Source: Bacillus thuringiensis (GTDB lineage: Bacteria > Bacillota > Bacilli > Bacillales > Bacillaceae_G). From it: a stretch of 64,000 bases of DNA. Where the stretch lies: contig NZ_CP155561.1 in NCBI RefSeq assembly GCF_022095615.2, forward strand, positions 195,154 through 259,153, given 5' to 3'. The position numbers and the translations under genes are program-made. Of the stretch, positions 1 to 7,589 are shown piece by piece; positions within the stretch are counted from its first letter, which is position 1; every line of letters starts with the position of its first letter. The notes beneath the pieces are model-generated. The model was not told where the DNA came from. It searched no databases and saw nothing but the letters and a program-made list of their open reading frames with translations.

Positions 1-84
1 TTGATAGATGGGGGCAAGGGAAATAGTTCCCCTTGTAGGGGTAGTGACAGGGTTCTTGCTATGAACCGCAAGGTAAACGAATAA
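1..84 (+). pseudogene. 3' end of an ORF cut by the window edge (possible tnpB-like)
   Basis: An open frame enters from the left edge and stops at 82-84, giving 27 residues that end RVLAMNRKVNE. The DNA contains short GC-rich arms (CCCCTTGTAGGGG) followed by AACCGCAAGGT. That layout is reminiscent of the 3' end of IS200/IS605 tnpB genes, where the coding end overlaps a structured RNA. Nothing decisive, such as a zinc-ribbon or RuvC motif, lies inside the window. The assignment is therefore only a suggestion. Confidence 0.25.
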
Positions 85-524
85 AGAACTAAGATTAGTT
101 ACCAAAAACTATAATTTTTGTAATTTGTTCAATCTTTATTAGGGTGCTTGATTTAAATAGGTTAAGTTATTACCAAAAATCATTTTCAAAATGATTATCA
201 CAACCATTTTCCAAAAGTGCATTGTACACTTTTTCATTCTACTGTTATTTCAATTAAACCAGTAATCATTGTAATAAATGTAGATTTCCCGATACCAACA
301 ATCATAATGTCTTATTCTTTATTTAGAACTTACTTTGCGGTCTATGACAGCAACGCTGTCACTACCCCAATTAAGGGGATTCCTTTTTTATAGATATTCT
401 TTAATTTTACGTACTGAATGTGGGAATGTTTAGACTGTAATAATTTATTCTTGAAATTAATAAGTTTAATTAGCTTTATTGTATGATGGGAGGTATGTGA
501 GTGTTTAGAAAGTCTAGATCTTAA
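85..524. other. Non-coding stretch with a P-loop-like fragment
   Basis: No intact gene is seen. On the minus strand at 234-305 a 23-residue frame starts MIVGIGKSTFITMITGL. It resembles the Walker A region of an ATP-binding protein and may be a relic. A short hairpin (GACAG...CTGTC) lies near 348-362, followed by a CCCC/GGGG pair and a T-run, which could be a terminator. Confidence 0.25.
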
Positions 525-716
525 TCTAAAGAAATCCTTTTACCGGTTATTTGGAATTCAGATAAATTAGAGTATGAAGAATTTAATTTATACGATAGTA
601 ATCGTAATAAAAGATATTTTGCTATACGTAATATCCCTTTTGATCAAGGAGTTACATCTGAAAATATTTGGCTTTTTGAGAAATTAAAAAATGAATTTAG
701 TCAATATTTAAGGTGA
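525..716 (+). pseudogene. Truncated hypothetical protein fragment
   Basis: A 63-codon open frame (KEILLPVIWNSDKLEYEEFN... to ...NEFSQYLR) has good coding character but no start codon. The in-frame sequence just upstream, GTG at 501 after a plausible GGGAGG site, hits a TAA at 522-524. This looks like the 5' end of the gene with one nonsense mutation. The family is not recognised. Confidence 0.35.
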
Positions 717-830
717 AATGAATGTAAATTAATATTAAAAAAATTCACTTTCGAACTTCTTATTTAAAACAGACATAAAATAATGTGAAACTAATAAATG
801 TATTGAAGTAAAAATGGTATTTCTTTTTCA

Positions 831-860
831 CAAAAAGCCTAGTAATTACTAGGCTTTTTG
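831..860. terminator. Bidirectional hairpin terminator
   Basis: The arms CAAAAAGCCTAG and CTAGGCTTTTTG flank a short TAATTA centre. The poly-A and poly-T sides suit termination in either direction. A near-identical hairpin occurs at about 61973-62000, next to the second collagen-gene relic. Confidence 0.7.
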
Positions 861-908
861 TATTTACCTTTTTTTAGTTTTTCATTAATTTGAAAAGTTG
901 GTGAAAAA

Positions 909-1403
909 ATGAACAAATTTAATAAATGTAATTACATTCCTTTTCCTTGTGTATTTCCTCCTGTAGATCAGGATTTTACAGGAGCTATAGAAGTTACAGG
1001 TCCTACAGGAGGAGCTGCTTTTTCTAATGAATTTGGACAATTTGCTACATCAGGGCAAATAACAATAGGAATAAATTCAATATTACCTCTTAATCTTATT
1101 AACACTAATAATACATTTGGTTTTAGTCTAGCTGGAGGACGAGTTACTGTTCAAAATCCAGGATTATATGCTATAGATACTGGAGTAACCCTAGATACTA
1201 CTAGTAGTGCAATTTTTATTATCAGAGTAAATGGAGTAAGTACTACTTCTACAGCAAGATCTTCTATAGGCACTGTTGGTGGAATAGCAAGCAGTACTAC
1301 TCTTATTAGGTTAAATAGTAATGATGTTGTTGATATATTTAGAAGTGGTGGGACAGGTATTGTATCAATATTTAATCCTATTGGTTTGCAAATAAGGAAT
1401 TGA
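909..1403 (+). CDS. BclA-like exosporium protein with almost no collagen region
   Basis: The protein has 164 residues. The N-terminal leader FNKCNYIPFPCVFPP closely matches the leader of the collagen-like protein encoded at 2510-3313. Only a single GPTG remnant of a collagen domain follows, near residue 32. The rest, about residues 35-164, is a hydrophobic beta-rich domain like the trimerising C1q/TNF-type C-terminal domain of BclA-family exosporium glycoproteins. The start is supported by GGTGAAAAAATG, and the same TTGGTGA spacing precedes the other gene. By family, such proteins are displayed on the spore surface. The collapsed collagen repeat probably reflects repeat contraction. Confidence 0.7.
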   Translation: MNKFNKCNYIPFPCVFPPVDQDFTGAIEVTGPTGGAAFSNEFGQFATSGQITIGINSILPLNLINTNNTFGFSLAGGRVTVQNPGLYAIDTGVTLDTTSSAIFIIRVNGVSTTSTARSSIGTVGGIASSTTLIRLNSNDVVDIFRSGGTGIVSIFNPIGLQIRN

Positions 1404-1658
1404 TACATGCAGTGGATTCTACATTCTTTTGGTAGTTTCTCAAGGATTGAGGGGTTTTCGAGTTCGATTAGATGGGGTCAACTGGAAGAGTTCTCATTGT
1501 AAGTTTGACCAAAGTTCAGGGTCTATTATCTATGGTGTAGGTATGGATTGACTAAGCTGAAAGTAGTTGTAAAACTTTATTATACAGATAATATAGTAAT
1601 TAAGGTTGTTCTAAGATAAGTAAATTATTTTTAAAGGGGTGTTTTTGTTTAGTATTAA

Positions 1659-1919
1659 TCATATTTTTTCAATTCTAAATATCGAAGGGATACTATTTTG
1701 TAGTTTTATGTTGATTTCTTCAATTGTCACTATGTGTTGAGGATTTAGAGTTAAATACATCTTTTTTTCTGTTTCTAAATCTATTTGTGGAACTATAATG
1801 AATTTATTGTAAATTTCCCCATCTTTATTTATAAGTTCTTTTTCAAGTAAAATATTAGATTGAATTGGTATAATATATTCATTGCCATTGGATAATGTGA
1901 TTTTAGAGTATTTAATCAT
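1659..1919 (-). CDS. Hypothetical protein, 86 aa
   Basis: The start is placed at the ATG at 1919 because AAGGAGG lies 8 bases upstream; a longer reading frame would begin inside that ribosome site. The product (MIKYSKITLSNGNEYIIPIQ...) is a small soluble protein rich in beta-prone residues, with alternating hydrophobic residues near SNILLEKELI. There is no signal peptide or membrane segment. The family is not recognised. It lies between the two BclA-like genes, facing the same way as the second. Confidence 0.6.
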   Translation of the reverse strand: MIKYSKITLSNGNEYIIPIQSNILLEKELINKDGEIYNKFIIVPQIDLETEKKMYLTLNPQHIVTIEEINIKLQNSIPSIFRIEKI

Positions 1920-1940
1920 TTCGATTACCTCCTTGTTCAA

Positions 1941-2509
1941 TAAAATAATTGATTCGTAATCTAATATAAATATTTATATTAGATTGATTTCATTTTTAAC
2001 ACATATTATTTTTAAGCATATGTTGGTTATATTCGATAATAATATAATTTTGCTTTACAATTAGTCGTATACCTTATAAGAACATTAATACTTTTTTAAA
2101 AATCAACAATAGACGCCGAATGAGTTGATAGGTCTGATAGAAGACTATTTTACAATATTTATGTGAAGTAAATATAATGTCTTTTTAAATAAGTATTATA
2201 AATTACTGATATCCTTAGAGAAGTGGGTTTTTAGATTTCTTTGATCAAATTCAAGATTCAATTTAGTACTTATTTTTTTGAATAGATGTTTTCCAATCAT
2301 GAAAAAACATTGGAAATTCAGAAATTAGATGTTGTTTTTTCCTATTTTTTTAGAAAGATTAGTTTTAAAGCTGGGTACTAAAAGAAAGACCCTCTTATTT
2401 ATATAAGAAGGTCTTTTTTAAAGATATCAGTTATTTGTAATTTAGATAGTGGAGATGTTTTTCAATTAGTGAATTTAAAACCAACAATTTTACAACAAAA
2501 TCTTATTAA
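1941..2509. other. Intergenic region with dispersed-repeat copy and terminator
   Basis: No gene is seen. About 2195-2509 is a near copy of sequence at 62285-62685, and part of it also recurs at about 31840-32280. A hairpin at 2383-2421 (AAAGACC...GGTCTTTTTT) should terminate the collagen-like gene read on the minus strand. Confidence 0.55.
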
Positions 2510-3313
2510 CTAACCTATTCTAAATATACTCAAACTAGCATTTCCAAATGTAGCAGGAAGACCACTTTGGTTAATGAAAGTTACCGTCGAATTTGCTGGG
2601 ATATTAACAATTGCAAATGTCACAACTTGAGTTCCTGTTATTGGAAGTTGTGAAAATCCAATACCAGCTGAAGAACTAGTATTTGGTATGGTAGATCCAT
2701 TTACAGCAAGGGCAATAGCTAGGGTAAGAGTTGCTGGTGCTTGTATAGTACATTTTGCAATTATATAGTAAGTTCCTGCTGTTAATACAGAAACACCTGG
2801 AGAAGCTAATGCCAATGAAGTACCATTAATAGTTATAGTAGAAAGCATAGGAATTGGAGTACCTGCTGTAGTTGTAATAGCTGGAGAACCATTTGATACA
2901 AAAATATTATCACCAGGTAACATAGGCCCCGTCGGTCCTTCTGGTCCTGGTTCTCCTTGAATACCTTGAACTCCTTGAGGCCCTGTCGGTCCTTCTGGTC
3001 CTGGTTCTCCTTGAATGCCTTGAACTCCTTGAGGCCCTGTCGGTCCTTCTGGTCCTGGTTCTCCTTGAATGCCTTGAACTCCTTGAGGTCCTGTCGGTCC
3101 TGTTACACCTATGCCAGTTCCACTAGGGCCAGTTGGGCCTGTAGGTCCTGTTGACCCAGTTCCACTAGGACCTGTTGGGCCTGTAGGTCCTGTTGACCCA
3201 GTTCCACTAGGACCTGTTGGGCCAGTTGGGCCTGGTGTGCCTTGTTCTGCAGGAGGAAAGGCACATGGGAAAGGAAAGTCATTACATTTATTAAACTTAT
3301 TAGATTTACTCAT
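2510..3313 (-). CDS. Collagen-like exosporium protein (BclA family)
   Basis: The protein has 267 residues. A short leader ([18 protein letters not shown]) is followed by a collagen-like Gly-X-Y region at about residues 25-135. That region contains three 14-residue units of the [14 protein letters not shown] type and three identical 18-residue units beginning [15 protein letters not shown] hydrophobic beta-rich C-terminal domain of about 130 residues ends in SLSIFRIG. In this family the GXY region is an O-glycosylated filament and the C-terminus a trimeric tip on the exosporium. The start follows GGTGAGAAC. A near-identical copy of the 3' end is found at 62686-62893. Confidence 0.85.
   Translation of the reverse strand: MSKSNKFNKCNDFPFPCAFPPAEQGTPGPTGPTGPSGTGSTGPTGPTGPSGTGSTGPTGPTGPSGTGIGVTGPTGPQGVQGIQGEPGPEGPTGPQGVQGIQGEPGPEGPTGPQGVQGIQGEPGPEGPTGPMLPGDNIFVSNGSPAITTTAGTPIPMLSTITINGTSLALASPGVSVLTAGTYYIIAKCTIQAPATLTLAIALAVNGSTIPNTSSSAGIGFSQLPITGTQVVTFAIVNIPANSTVTFINQSGLPATFGNASLSIFRIG
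2925..3245. repeat. In-frame tandem repeats in the collagen-like gene
   Basis: Three almost identical 54-bp units (about 2930-3095) and three 42-bp units (about 3110-3240) encode the GXY repeats. They are in-frame minisatellites and should vary in copy number between strains. Confidence 0.8.
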
Positions 3314-3558
3314 GTTCTCACCAACTTTTTAAGTTAATTGCAATTAATTGAATGTATACCTAATATGTTATGAAACAAGTGTTAAATAGGTGTATAGTAC
3401 TATTCATTAGAGGGATTTTTACGTGGGTTCTTATATGTATTTTGGTTGAATTGAAATATTTTAAAAATAATAAAAAGGATACTTACTTTTTTTAAAGGGT
3501 ATCCTTCAACAGTTTCAAAAGCAACAACAGGCATATGTATGTTTATAAAGCTAGTTTA

Positions 3559-3699
3559 GGGGTACCGCCACATACCCATCAAGCTAAAATTTTATAGTAC
3601 CCCCCAGAACGAAATTTTGTACTAACTTGTAACAAAATGCTCATTTTTTCGTTTTGAGGTATTTGCATTTCTTAGCTTGATGGTGATGGGGGGTACCCC
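3559..3699. mobile_element. IS231-type MITE, 141 bp
   Basis: Terminal inverted repeats of about 29 bp begin GGGGTACC on both sides. They share CATCAAGCTAA, the internal part of the IS231-type ends also seen at 6788 and 9046. There is no coding capacity. Second-order inverted repeats inside (ACGAAA/TTTCGT) suggest the element folds as a hairpin. No clean target duplication is visible; both flanks only share ATAAAG. Confidence 0.65.
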
Positions 3700-3796
3700 A
3701 TAAAGAGGTGTACCATATTTCTCAATGTACAATATTACTTAACATGGTAAAATTGTATTTGCGAGATACAAATTATTAAAATTAAGATGGTTTAAG

Positions 3797-3827
3797 TCAG
3801 AGGAAGACACCTTATGGTGTCTTTTCT
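3797..3827 (+). terminator. AAGACACC/GGTGTCTTTT terminator
   Basis: The hairpin AAGACACC-TTAT-GGTGTCTT is followed by a T-rich tail. It is one of a family of near-identical terminators at about 4150, 4333, 4607, 4876, 5023, 6180 and 33425. Confidence 0.6.
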
Positions 3828-3833
3828 TATTAT

Positions 3834-3868
3834 AAAAACCCCCAAGCATTCATGCACTTGAGGGGTTA
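3834..3868 (-). terminator. Terminator of the 44-aa gene
   Basis: Read on the minus strand, AACCCCTCAAG and CTTGGGGGTT form a stem followed by TTTTA. It lies 37 bases past the stop of the small gene at 3905-4039. Confidence 0.7.
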
Positions 3869-3904
3869 TCGATTGAAAGGTAGGGCTGTCTGGAATTCCT
3901 TAAA

Positions 3905-4039
3905 TTAAGAACAAAGTGGGATTACTCCTAAACCAATTAATAGAGCTGCAGCAAATGTTGGAATTGGTACAGGAATCTGGATACCTTCTACAACTAAGAA
4001 ATATTGTCCACTCACTACTTTAAAACAAACTAATTCCAT
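3905..4039 (-). CDS. Small hydrophobic peptide, 44 aa
   Basis: The frame begins MELVCFKVVSGQYF and ends AALLIGLGVIPLCS. It is preceded by GGGAGG at good spacing and followed by a strong terminator, so it is a complete transcription unit although very short. The C-terminal half (about residues 22-42, with the pattern IPVPIP then AAALLIGLGVI) could insert in a membrane. Two Cys residues lie at positions 5 and 43. It sits beside spore-coat-type peptides, so a spore-surface or membrane role is a guess from context. The family is not recognised. Confidence 0.55.
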   Translation of the reverse strand: MELVCFKVVSGQYFLVVEGIQIPVPIPTFAAALLIGLGVIPLCS

Positions 4040-4180
4040 GGTTATTCCTCCCTTCTGTTAGGATTAATACATTATATTAAATAATCTTATTATTTATATA
4101 GTTAAATAATCTGTTTTTTTGAAGAAATATGTAATTTGTTAATAGTTGGAGGAAGACAAAGGTGTCTTTTCTTTATTTTC

Positions 4181-4224
4181 AAAAGGACCTGCTCATTTAA
4201 TCCGTAAAAACATACAGTAAGGTG
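4181..4224 (+). repeat. Leader repeat, copy 1 of 3 (GGACCTGCTC type)
   Basis: GGACCTGCTCATTT, then CGTAAAAACATACAGTAAGG, lies about 70-110 bases before the ATG of a YjcZ-type gene remnant. Copies 2 and 3 stand at 4368-4409 and 4644-4686 at a similar distance before the two intact YjcZ-type genes. They are probably parts of shared sporulation promoters or leaders spread by tandem duplication. Confidence 0.6.
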
Positions 4225-4292
4225 TATTCATTAACATACACTTACATGTGCGACCTCTATTTTTTCTCCTATTATTCAAAAAAGGGATTCAT

Positions 4293-4367
4293 ATGGGCTA
4301 TGGTAGTAGTTACGACGGTTGGTTGATAAAGAGAGGCACTCTTGAGAGTGTCTTTTTTTGTTTCTAA
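4293..4367 (+). pseudogene. Truncated YjcZ-type peptide
   Basis: The frame starts MGYGSSYDGWL after AAAGGGATTC and then runs through a terminator hairpin, giving 24 codons. The start resembles the MSYGGS opening of the next two genes, but the hydrophobic segment is missing. The upstream repeat and downstream terminator are retained. It looks like an internally deleted member of the array. Confidence 0.45.
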
Positions 4368-4469
4368 ACGGACCTGCTCATTTCGTTCGTAAAAACATAC
4401 AGTAAGGTGAACCCATTAAAACAAAAATTGACCCATTATTGAGTCTCCTAATTAAAGGAGGAAAAAAGT

Positions 4470-4592
4470 ATGAGCTACGGCGGATCTTGTGGCGACTTTG
4501 GTGGCGGATTTGCTTTACTGATCGTTCTATTCATCCTGTTAATCATTATCGGATGTAGTTGTTGGGGCGGCGGTGGAGGATTCGGTTACTAA
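4470..4592 (+). CDS. YjcZ family sporulation peptide, 40 aa
   Basis: The start MSYGGSCGDFGGGFALLIVL is followed by a very hydrophobic stretch to about residue 28 and a CSCW-GGGGG-FGY tail. This is the pattern of the YjcZ family of tiny Gly/Cys-rich Bacillus sporulation proteins: a Gly-rich head, one membrane segment and Cys pairs. AAAGGAGG lies 9 bases before the ATG. A leader repeat stands upstream and a GAAGGCACC/GAGTGTCTT hairpin follows. The molecular role of the family is poorly known. Confidence 0.8.
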   Translation: MSYGGSCGDFGGGFALLIVLFILLIIIGCSCWGGGGGFGY

Positions 4593-4748
4593 GTAAAGTA
4601 GTTAAAAGAGGAAGGCACCTTTGAGTGTCTTTTCTTTATTTTTAAAAGGACCTGCTCAATTCACTCTTAAAAACATAAGGTAAAGAGAATCCATTGAAAT
4701 ACATGAGTGACCTCATTTTTTCGCCTCTTACTAAAAGGAGAGATTAAT

Positions 4749-4865
4749 ATGAGTTACGGTGGTAGCTGCGGTAGTTGCGGCGGCGGCGGTTTTGCTGGAG
4801 GCTTCGCTTTATTAGTTGTATTATTTATTTTATTAATCATCGTTGGAGCTTCTTGCTTCTGCTAA
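4749..4865 (+). CDS. YjcZ family sporulation peptide, 38 aa
   Basis: The peptide opens MSYGGSCGSCGGGG, then has a hydrophobic segment (ALLVVLFILLIIVGA) and ends SCFC. It is a paralog of the gene 150 bases upstream, with the same leader repeat and its own GACACTC/GAGTGTC terminator at 4876-4906. AAAGGAGAG precedes the start. It is most likely expressed in sporulation, as known for this family. Confidence 0.8.
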   Translation: MSYGGSCGSCGGGGFAGGFALLVVLFILLIIVGASCFC

Positions 4866-4875
4866 AAAACTATCG

Positions 4876-4908
4876 GAAAAGACACTCTTATATGAGTGTC
4901 TTTTCTTT
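4876..4908 (+). terminator. Terminator after the second YjcZ gene
   Basis: The perfect arms AAAAGACACTC and GAGTGTCTTTT are followed by CTTTAT. Confidence 0.7.
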
Positions 4909-5022
4909 ATAAAATTTACATTAAATTAATTAAACTTTATAAAGAGATGTAGTAAAATATAAATTGGGTGGGAACCCAGATATATTTGTGCTGTAAGAAA
5001 AGTCTTATGTAGATTGAGTAGA

Positions 5023-5052
5023 GGAAGGCACCTTAGGGTGTCTTTTCTTTTA
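5023..5052 (+). terminator. Orphan terminator of the repeated family
   Basis: GGAAGGCACCTTAGGGTGTCTTTTC recurs almost unchanged at about 6180. No gene lies directly upstream, so this appears to be a leftover of a deleted array unit. Confidence 0.55.
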
Positions 5053-5202
5053 TCCATTACGTACGCATTGATTTTTTATGTGCATTTGATATAATTACTG
5101 TATTAGTATTACAGTAATACAGTATGTATATAATAAAAGAAGAGATGCGCTAACATCTCTTCAAGTAACTGCTACCGCAAGGTGAGTGGTTGCGACTAAA
5201 TA

Positions 5203-5358
5203 CTACTTTTTAGATTTAGAAGACTTCCCACGCTTGCGAGGCTGACGGGTGGTCTTCTTCTTTTTGTTTTTAGAAGTAATCTGCTTAACTACGAAAACAA
5301 CAAGTTCTCGTACAATTATCTTAATTACCTCTAACACTATTTGAAGAAATATATCCAT
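5203..5358 (-). CDS. Small protein: hydrophobic N-terminus, very basic tail (51 aa)
   Basis: The frame starts MDIFLQIVLEVIKIIVREL and ends with about 22 residues that are mostly Lys, Arg, Thr and Ser (KNKKKKTTRQPRKRGKSSKS). AAAGGAGGTG precedes the start closely. The first 25 residues form an amphipathic helix and the tail could bind nucleic acid or anionic surfaces. The layout recalls small membrane-active peptides, but no family is recognised. Confidence 0.5.
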   Translation of the reverse strand: MDIFLQIVLEVIKIIVRELVVFVVKQITSKNKKKKTTRQPRKRGKSSKSKK

Positions 5359-5573
5359 TGGCTACACCTCCTTTCCTCATTAAATGAGAAAAGGACAATC
5401 GTAACCGCCCACCCTACAATATACAGTTGTTCTTATTCTATCATACTAGTACAATCTCACCAATATAAAAAAGACCACCATTACTGGCAGTCCTTTTTGG
5501 GTAGTTTTAGAGAACTTAATTTTACTATACTTATATTATAATTAACAAATAAAAATTTCTAGGAGGGGAAATT

Positions 5574-5735
5574 TTACATAACATGTGATTTTTTATACCA
5601 TGCTTTGTTGATACATTTAACCTTCTTATGTGTTGAGGGTTTAAAATTATCCCTTGGTGTAGCCATATCGTTAGAACATCCTGCGATATTTAAACAAAAT
5701 GTAGCCAATAAAAACAATGATATTAATTTATTCAA
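5574..5735 (-). CDS. Small lipoprotein, 53 aa
   Basis: Starting from TTG, the frame reads MNKLISLFLLATFCLNIAGC. It is a classic lipoprotein signal with lipobox L-N-I-A-G-C at about residue 20, then a short polar mature part of about 33 residues rich in Lys. The ribosome site is weak (AGAAGTGA). It should be anchored to the outer face of the membrane. The mature part is not recognised. The very small size recalls plasmid lysis or entry-exclusion lipoproteins, but that is only analogy. Confidence 0.45.
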   Translation of the reverse strand: MNKLISLFLLATFCLNIAGCSNDMATPRDNFKPSTHKKVKCINKAWYKKSHVM

Positions 5736-5984
5736 ATAATCACTTCTAATTCTTTTTTATTTTCGAACCTTTAATTTAATTCTACATTAAATTAAAGGTT
5801 CGAAAATATTCTTATAATCATAAGTTGTTACATTAGGTTACAAGGACAAAACAAGCCCACCTATTTCCGTAGGCGGGCTATATCTTTATTACACAATACC
5901 AAATTATACTCTCATTTTTTCATATACTTTATGCAATTATACATATTCGTAAAAAAATACACCAAATGAATATTACATATAGTA

Positions 5985-6210
5985 AAATAAAAAATGTGGA
6001 TACATTCTATAAAGCAGATTCTTTTGAAAGGCGTAACATATTGATCTCAAATCTCTTGATATTTAGTGAACTAACAATCTGGTGTATATAGACGATTCTG
6101 TTTTATAGGATGTGTTTACACGTATAACAAAGGGGTAATACGTGTATATTTATATAAAATTAAAGTGGTTCAAGTCGGAGGAAGGCACCTTAGGGTGTCT
6201 TTTTCTCTAC
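5985..6210 (+). repeat. Dispersed repeat, copy A
   Basis: This stretch shares long blocks with 33205-33455, such as TTCTATAAAGCA, ACGATTCTGTTTTATAGG, and GGTTCAAGTCGG followed by the GGCACC/GGTGTC terminator. It is non-coding. Both copies end in the same terminator family. Confidence 0.55.
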
Positions 6211-6311
6211 CTTAAAACCTTTCTAAAAATGATATCAAAATGAAAATTAACTAATTTTAGTTATTACACAGATGTTATAATATTATCATCATTAGATATA
6301 GGAGTGAGAAT

Positions 6312-6680
6312 ATGAACCCTTTGTATACTAAAAACTGCGATTTAGTAGCCTGGTTAAATGATGATAAACGTCATATATTTGATATAAATATGAATTGGAT
6401 AGCTTTTGTAAGTGGTAGTAATGTATTCTCTGCACAAGATGTTAAATGGCTAGGTCCTATCAAAAACATTACTTTGTTTGATACTAACGGTCAGGCAATT
6501 TTATGGAATCCAAATTCTCCTATTGGATCTATGAGTACACCGATAACACCATATAAACCTTACATTCCAAATAAACCATATAAGCCATATACGCCATATA
6601 CACCACGTATCCCACATACTCCACGTACACCTATGAATGGATGGTCAACATTAACATTTAGTGAATGGGCCGATATTTAA
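6312..6680 (+). CDS. 4-fold beta-flower-like protein with Pro/Tyr-rich repeat
   Basis: The protein has 122 residues. Residues 1-70 hold short repeated strand units (LYTKNCDLVAWLNDD, IFDINMNWIAFV, LFDTNGQAILWN), each with a D/N-x-N-G-x-x-V/I-A/L-W-type turn. This looks like the 4-fold beta-flower domain found in many small bacterial proteins. Residues 76-108 are a low-complexity run of PYKPY/PYTPY/PRIPHTP units, and the end is WSTLTFSEWADI. The ATG follows ATAGGAGTGAG. There is no signal peptide. The function of the family is unknown. Confidence 0.6.
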   Translation: MNPLYTKNCDLVAWLNDDKRHIFDINMNWIAFVSGSNVFSAQDVKWLGPIKNITLFDTNGQAILWNPNSPIGSMSTPITPYKPYIPNKPYKPYTPYTPRIPHTPRTPMNGWSTLTFSEWADI

Positions 6681-6926
6681 TATAATAAACCAACAAAAAC
6701 CGTTTACCTTCAAAAGATACACGGTTTTTTCATATTCCAAAAATATTTTATGCTATTACCTAGCAAATCCTTGTTTACCACCATCTAGGGGTAGCACCAC
6801 ATCACCATCAAGCTAACAAATAAAAATACCCCCAAAATGAAAAAAAACTTTTGATATTTATGGTGGATTTATATAAACTGGAAATGTAAAAAGTTTTTGA
6901 CAAAATTAGAGGTGATGTTCATAAAA

Positions 6927-7121
6927 ATGGAGAACATAATTCGTATTTTACGTAAAGAGCAAAAGCTTTCCCAAGAAGATTTAGCTAAATTATGTCGTGT
7001 TTCAAGACAAACGATTAATGCGATTGAGAATAACAAATATGATCCTACATTGGAACTTGCTTTTAATTTAGCTAAATCCCTTGGTGTAACAGTTGATCAA
7101 TTATTTATTAAATCTAGATAA
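6927..7121 (+). CDS. XRE-family transcriptional regulator (passenger)
   Basis: The 64-residue protein starting MENIIRILRKEQKLSQEDLA is almost entirely one Cro/C1-type helix-turn-helix. It has the SQEDLAKL helix, the recognition helix SRQTINAIENNKYDPTLE, and a VTVDQLF end. An earlier start at 6897 is possible, but MENIIR matches where such regulators usually begin and GAGGTGA lies upstream. It is followed after 13 bases by a membrane protein. Such pairs of a short XRE regulator and a small membrane protein are frequent in Firmicutes; the regulator probably controls the pair. Confidence 0.75.
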   Translation: MENIIRILRKEQKLSQEDLAKLCRVSRQTINAIENNKYDPTLELAFNLAKSLGVTVDQLFIKSR

Positions 7122-7134
7122 GGAGAAGAAACAA

Positions 7135-7521
7135 ATGAAAAATGGAATTAATATCTTATTTACTTGTTTTTACATTGTGATTATGGGTTTACTTGCTCTT
7201 GAATGGTATGAGAAGCAACAGCTCTCTATAACTTCGTTATTTGTAGCAACAATCATTTTGCAATCATTATTTATGAAGAGAATTTTGAAAGGGAAAAAAG
7301 AGAGTGAGAATTTTATTGATGAAATGTTTTTACATATCAGACAGAAAAGCTTATCAATTTGTTGTTTTGTAATGTATGTATTAACTTTATGTACTTTATT
7401 TTTATCAGAAGGAACATGGAATTTTAACCATATGCATAATAAACCGTTAATCTTTCTGGTTTTCTTATATCCTATCGTTTACCAAATAAGTAATATATTA
7501 GTTTCAAGAAACAACTCTTAA
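7135..7521 (+). CDS. Membrane protein, passenger of the IS231-type element
   Basis: With the start at 7135 (AAGGAG 9 bases upstream) the product has 128 residues. It has four likely membrane segments: about 5-22 (NILFTCFYIVIMGLLAL), 31-46, 70-90 (LSICCFVMYVLTLCTLFL) and 103-122. Lys/Arg-rich loops lie between segments 2 and 3. The gene is translationally close to the XRE regulator. It resembles the small DUF-type membrane partners of short XRE regulators, of unknown function. Confidence 0.6.
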   Translation: MKNGINILFTCFYIVIMGLLALEWYEKQQLSITSLFVATIILQSLFMKRILKGKKESENFIDEMFLHIRQKSLSICCFVMYVLTLCTLFLSEGTWNFNHMHNKPLIFLVFLYPIVYQISNILVSRNNS

Positions 7522-7540
7522 TAGACTATTTAAAAGTAGA

Positions 7541-7589
7541 AAAAAACGCTATTCTTTCTGTAGAATCATAGGAAAGGATGGCGTTTTTT
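7541..7589 (+). promoter_or_regulatory. Leader hairpin masking the transposase ribosome site
   Basis: AAAAAACGCTATTCTTTC pairs, with three mismatches, with GGAAAGGATGGCGTTTTTT directly before the transposase ATG, enclosing the GGAAAGGA ribosome site. In IS231 such a stem-loop is known to limit translation from outside transcripts. A homologous hairpin precedes the IS231 fragment at about 29540-29585. Confidence 0.6.

Noticed and set aside
2957..3332. Open frames on the plus strand across the collagen-like gene
   Set aside because: They are shadows of the GXY repeats: periodic codons keep other frames open. The minus-strand frame has the leader, the C-terminal domain and the ribosome site.
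3559..3699. Possible CRISPR-like or riboswitch structure from the strong inverted repeats
   Set aside because: There is only one pair of long terminal repeats and no spacers. The ends match the IS231-type ends elsewhere in the window, so a MITE explains it.
4150..5052. Repeated GGCACC/GGTGTC hairpins considered as a CRISPR array
   Set aside because: Spacing is irregular, units contain genes, and each hairpin is followed by a T-run, which fits terminators.
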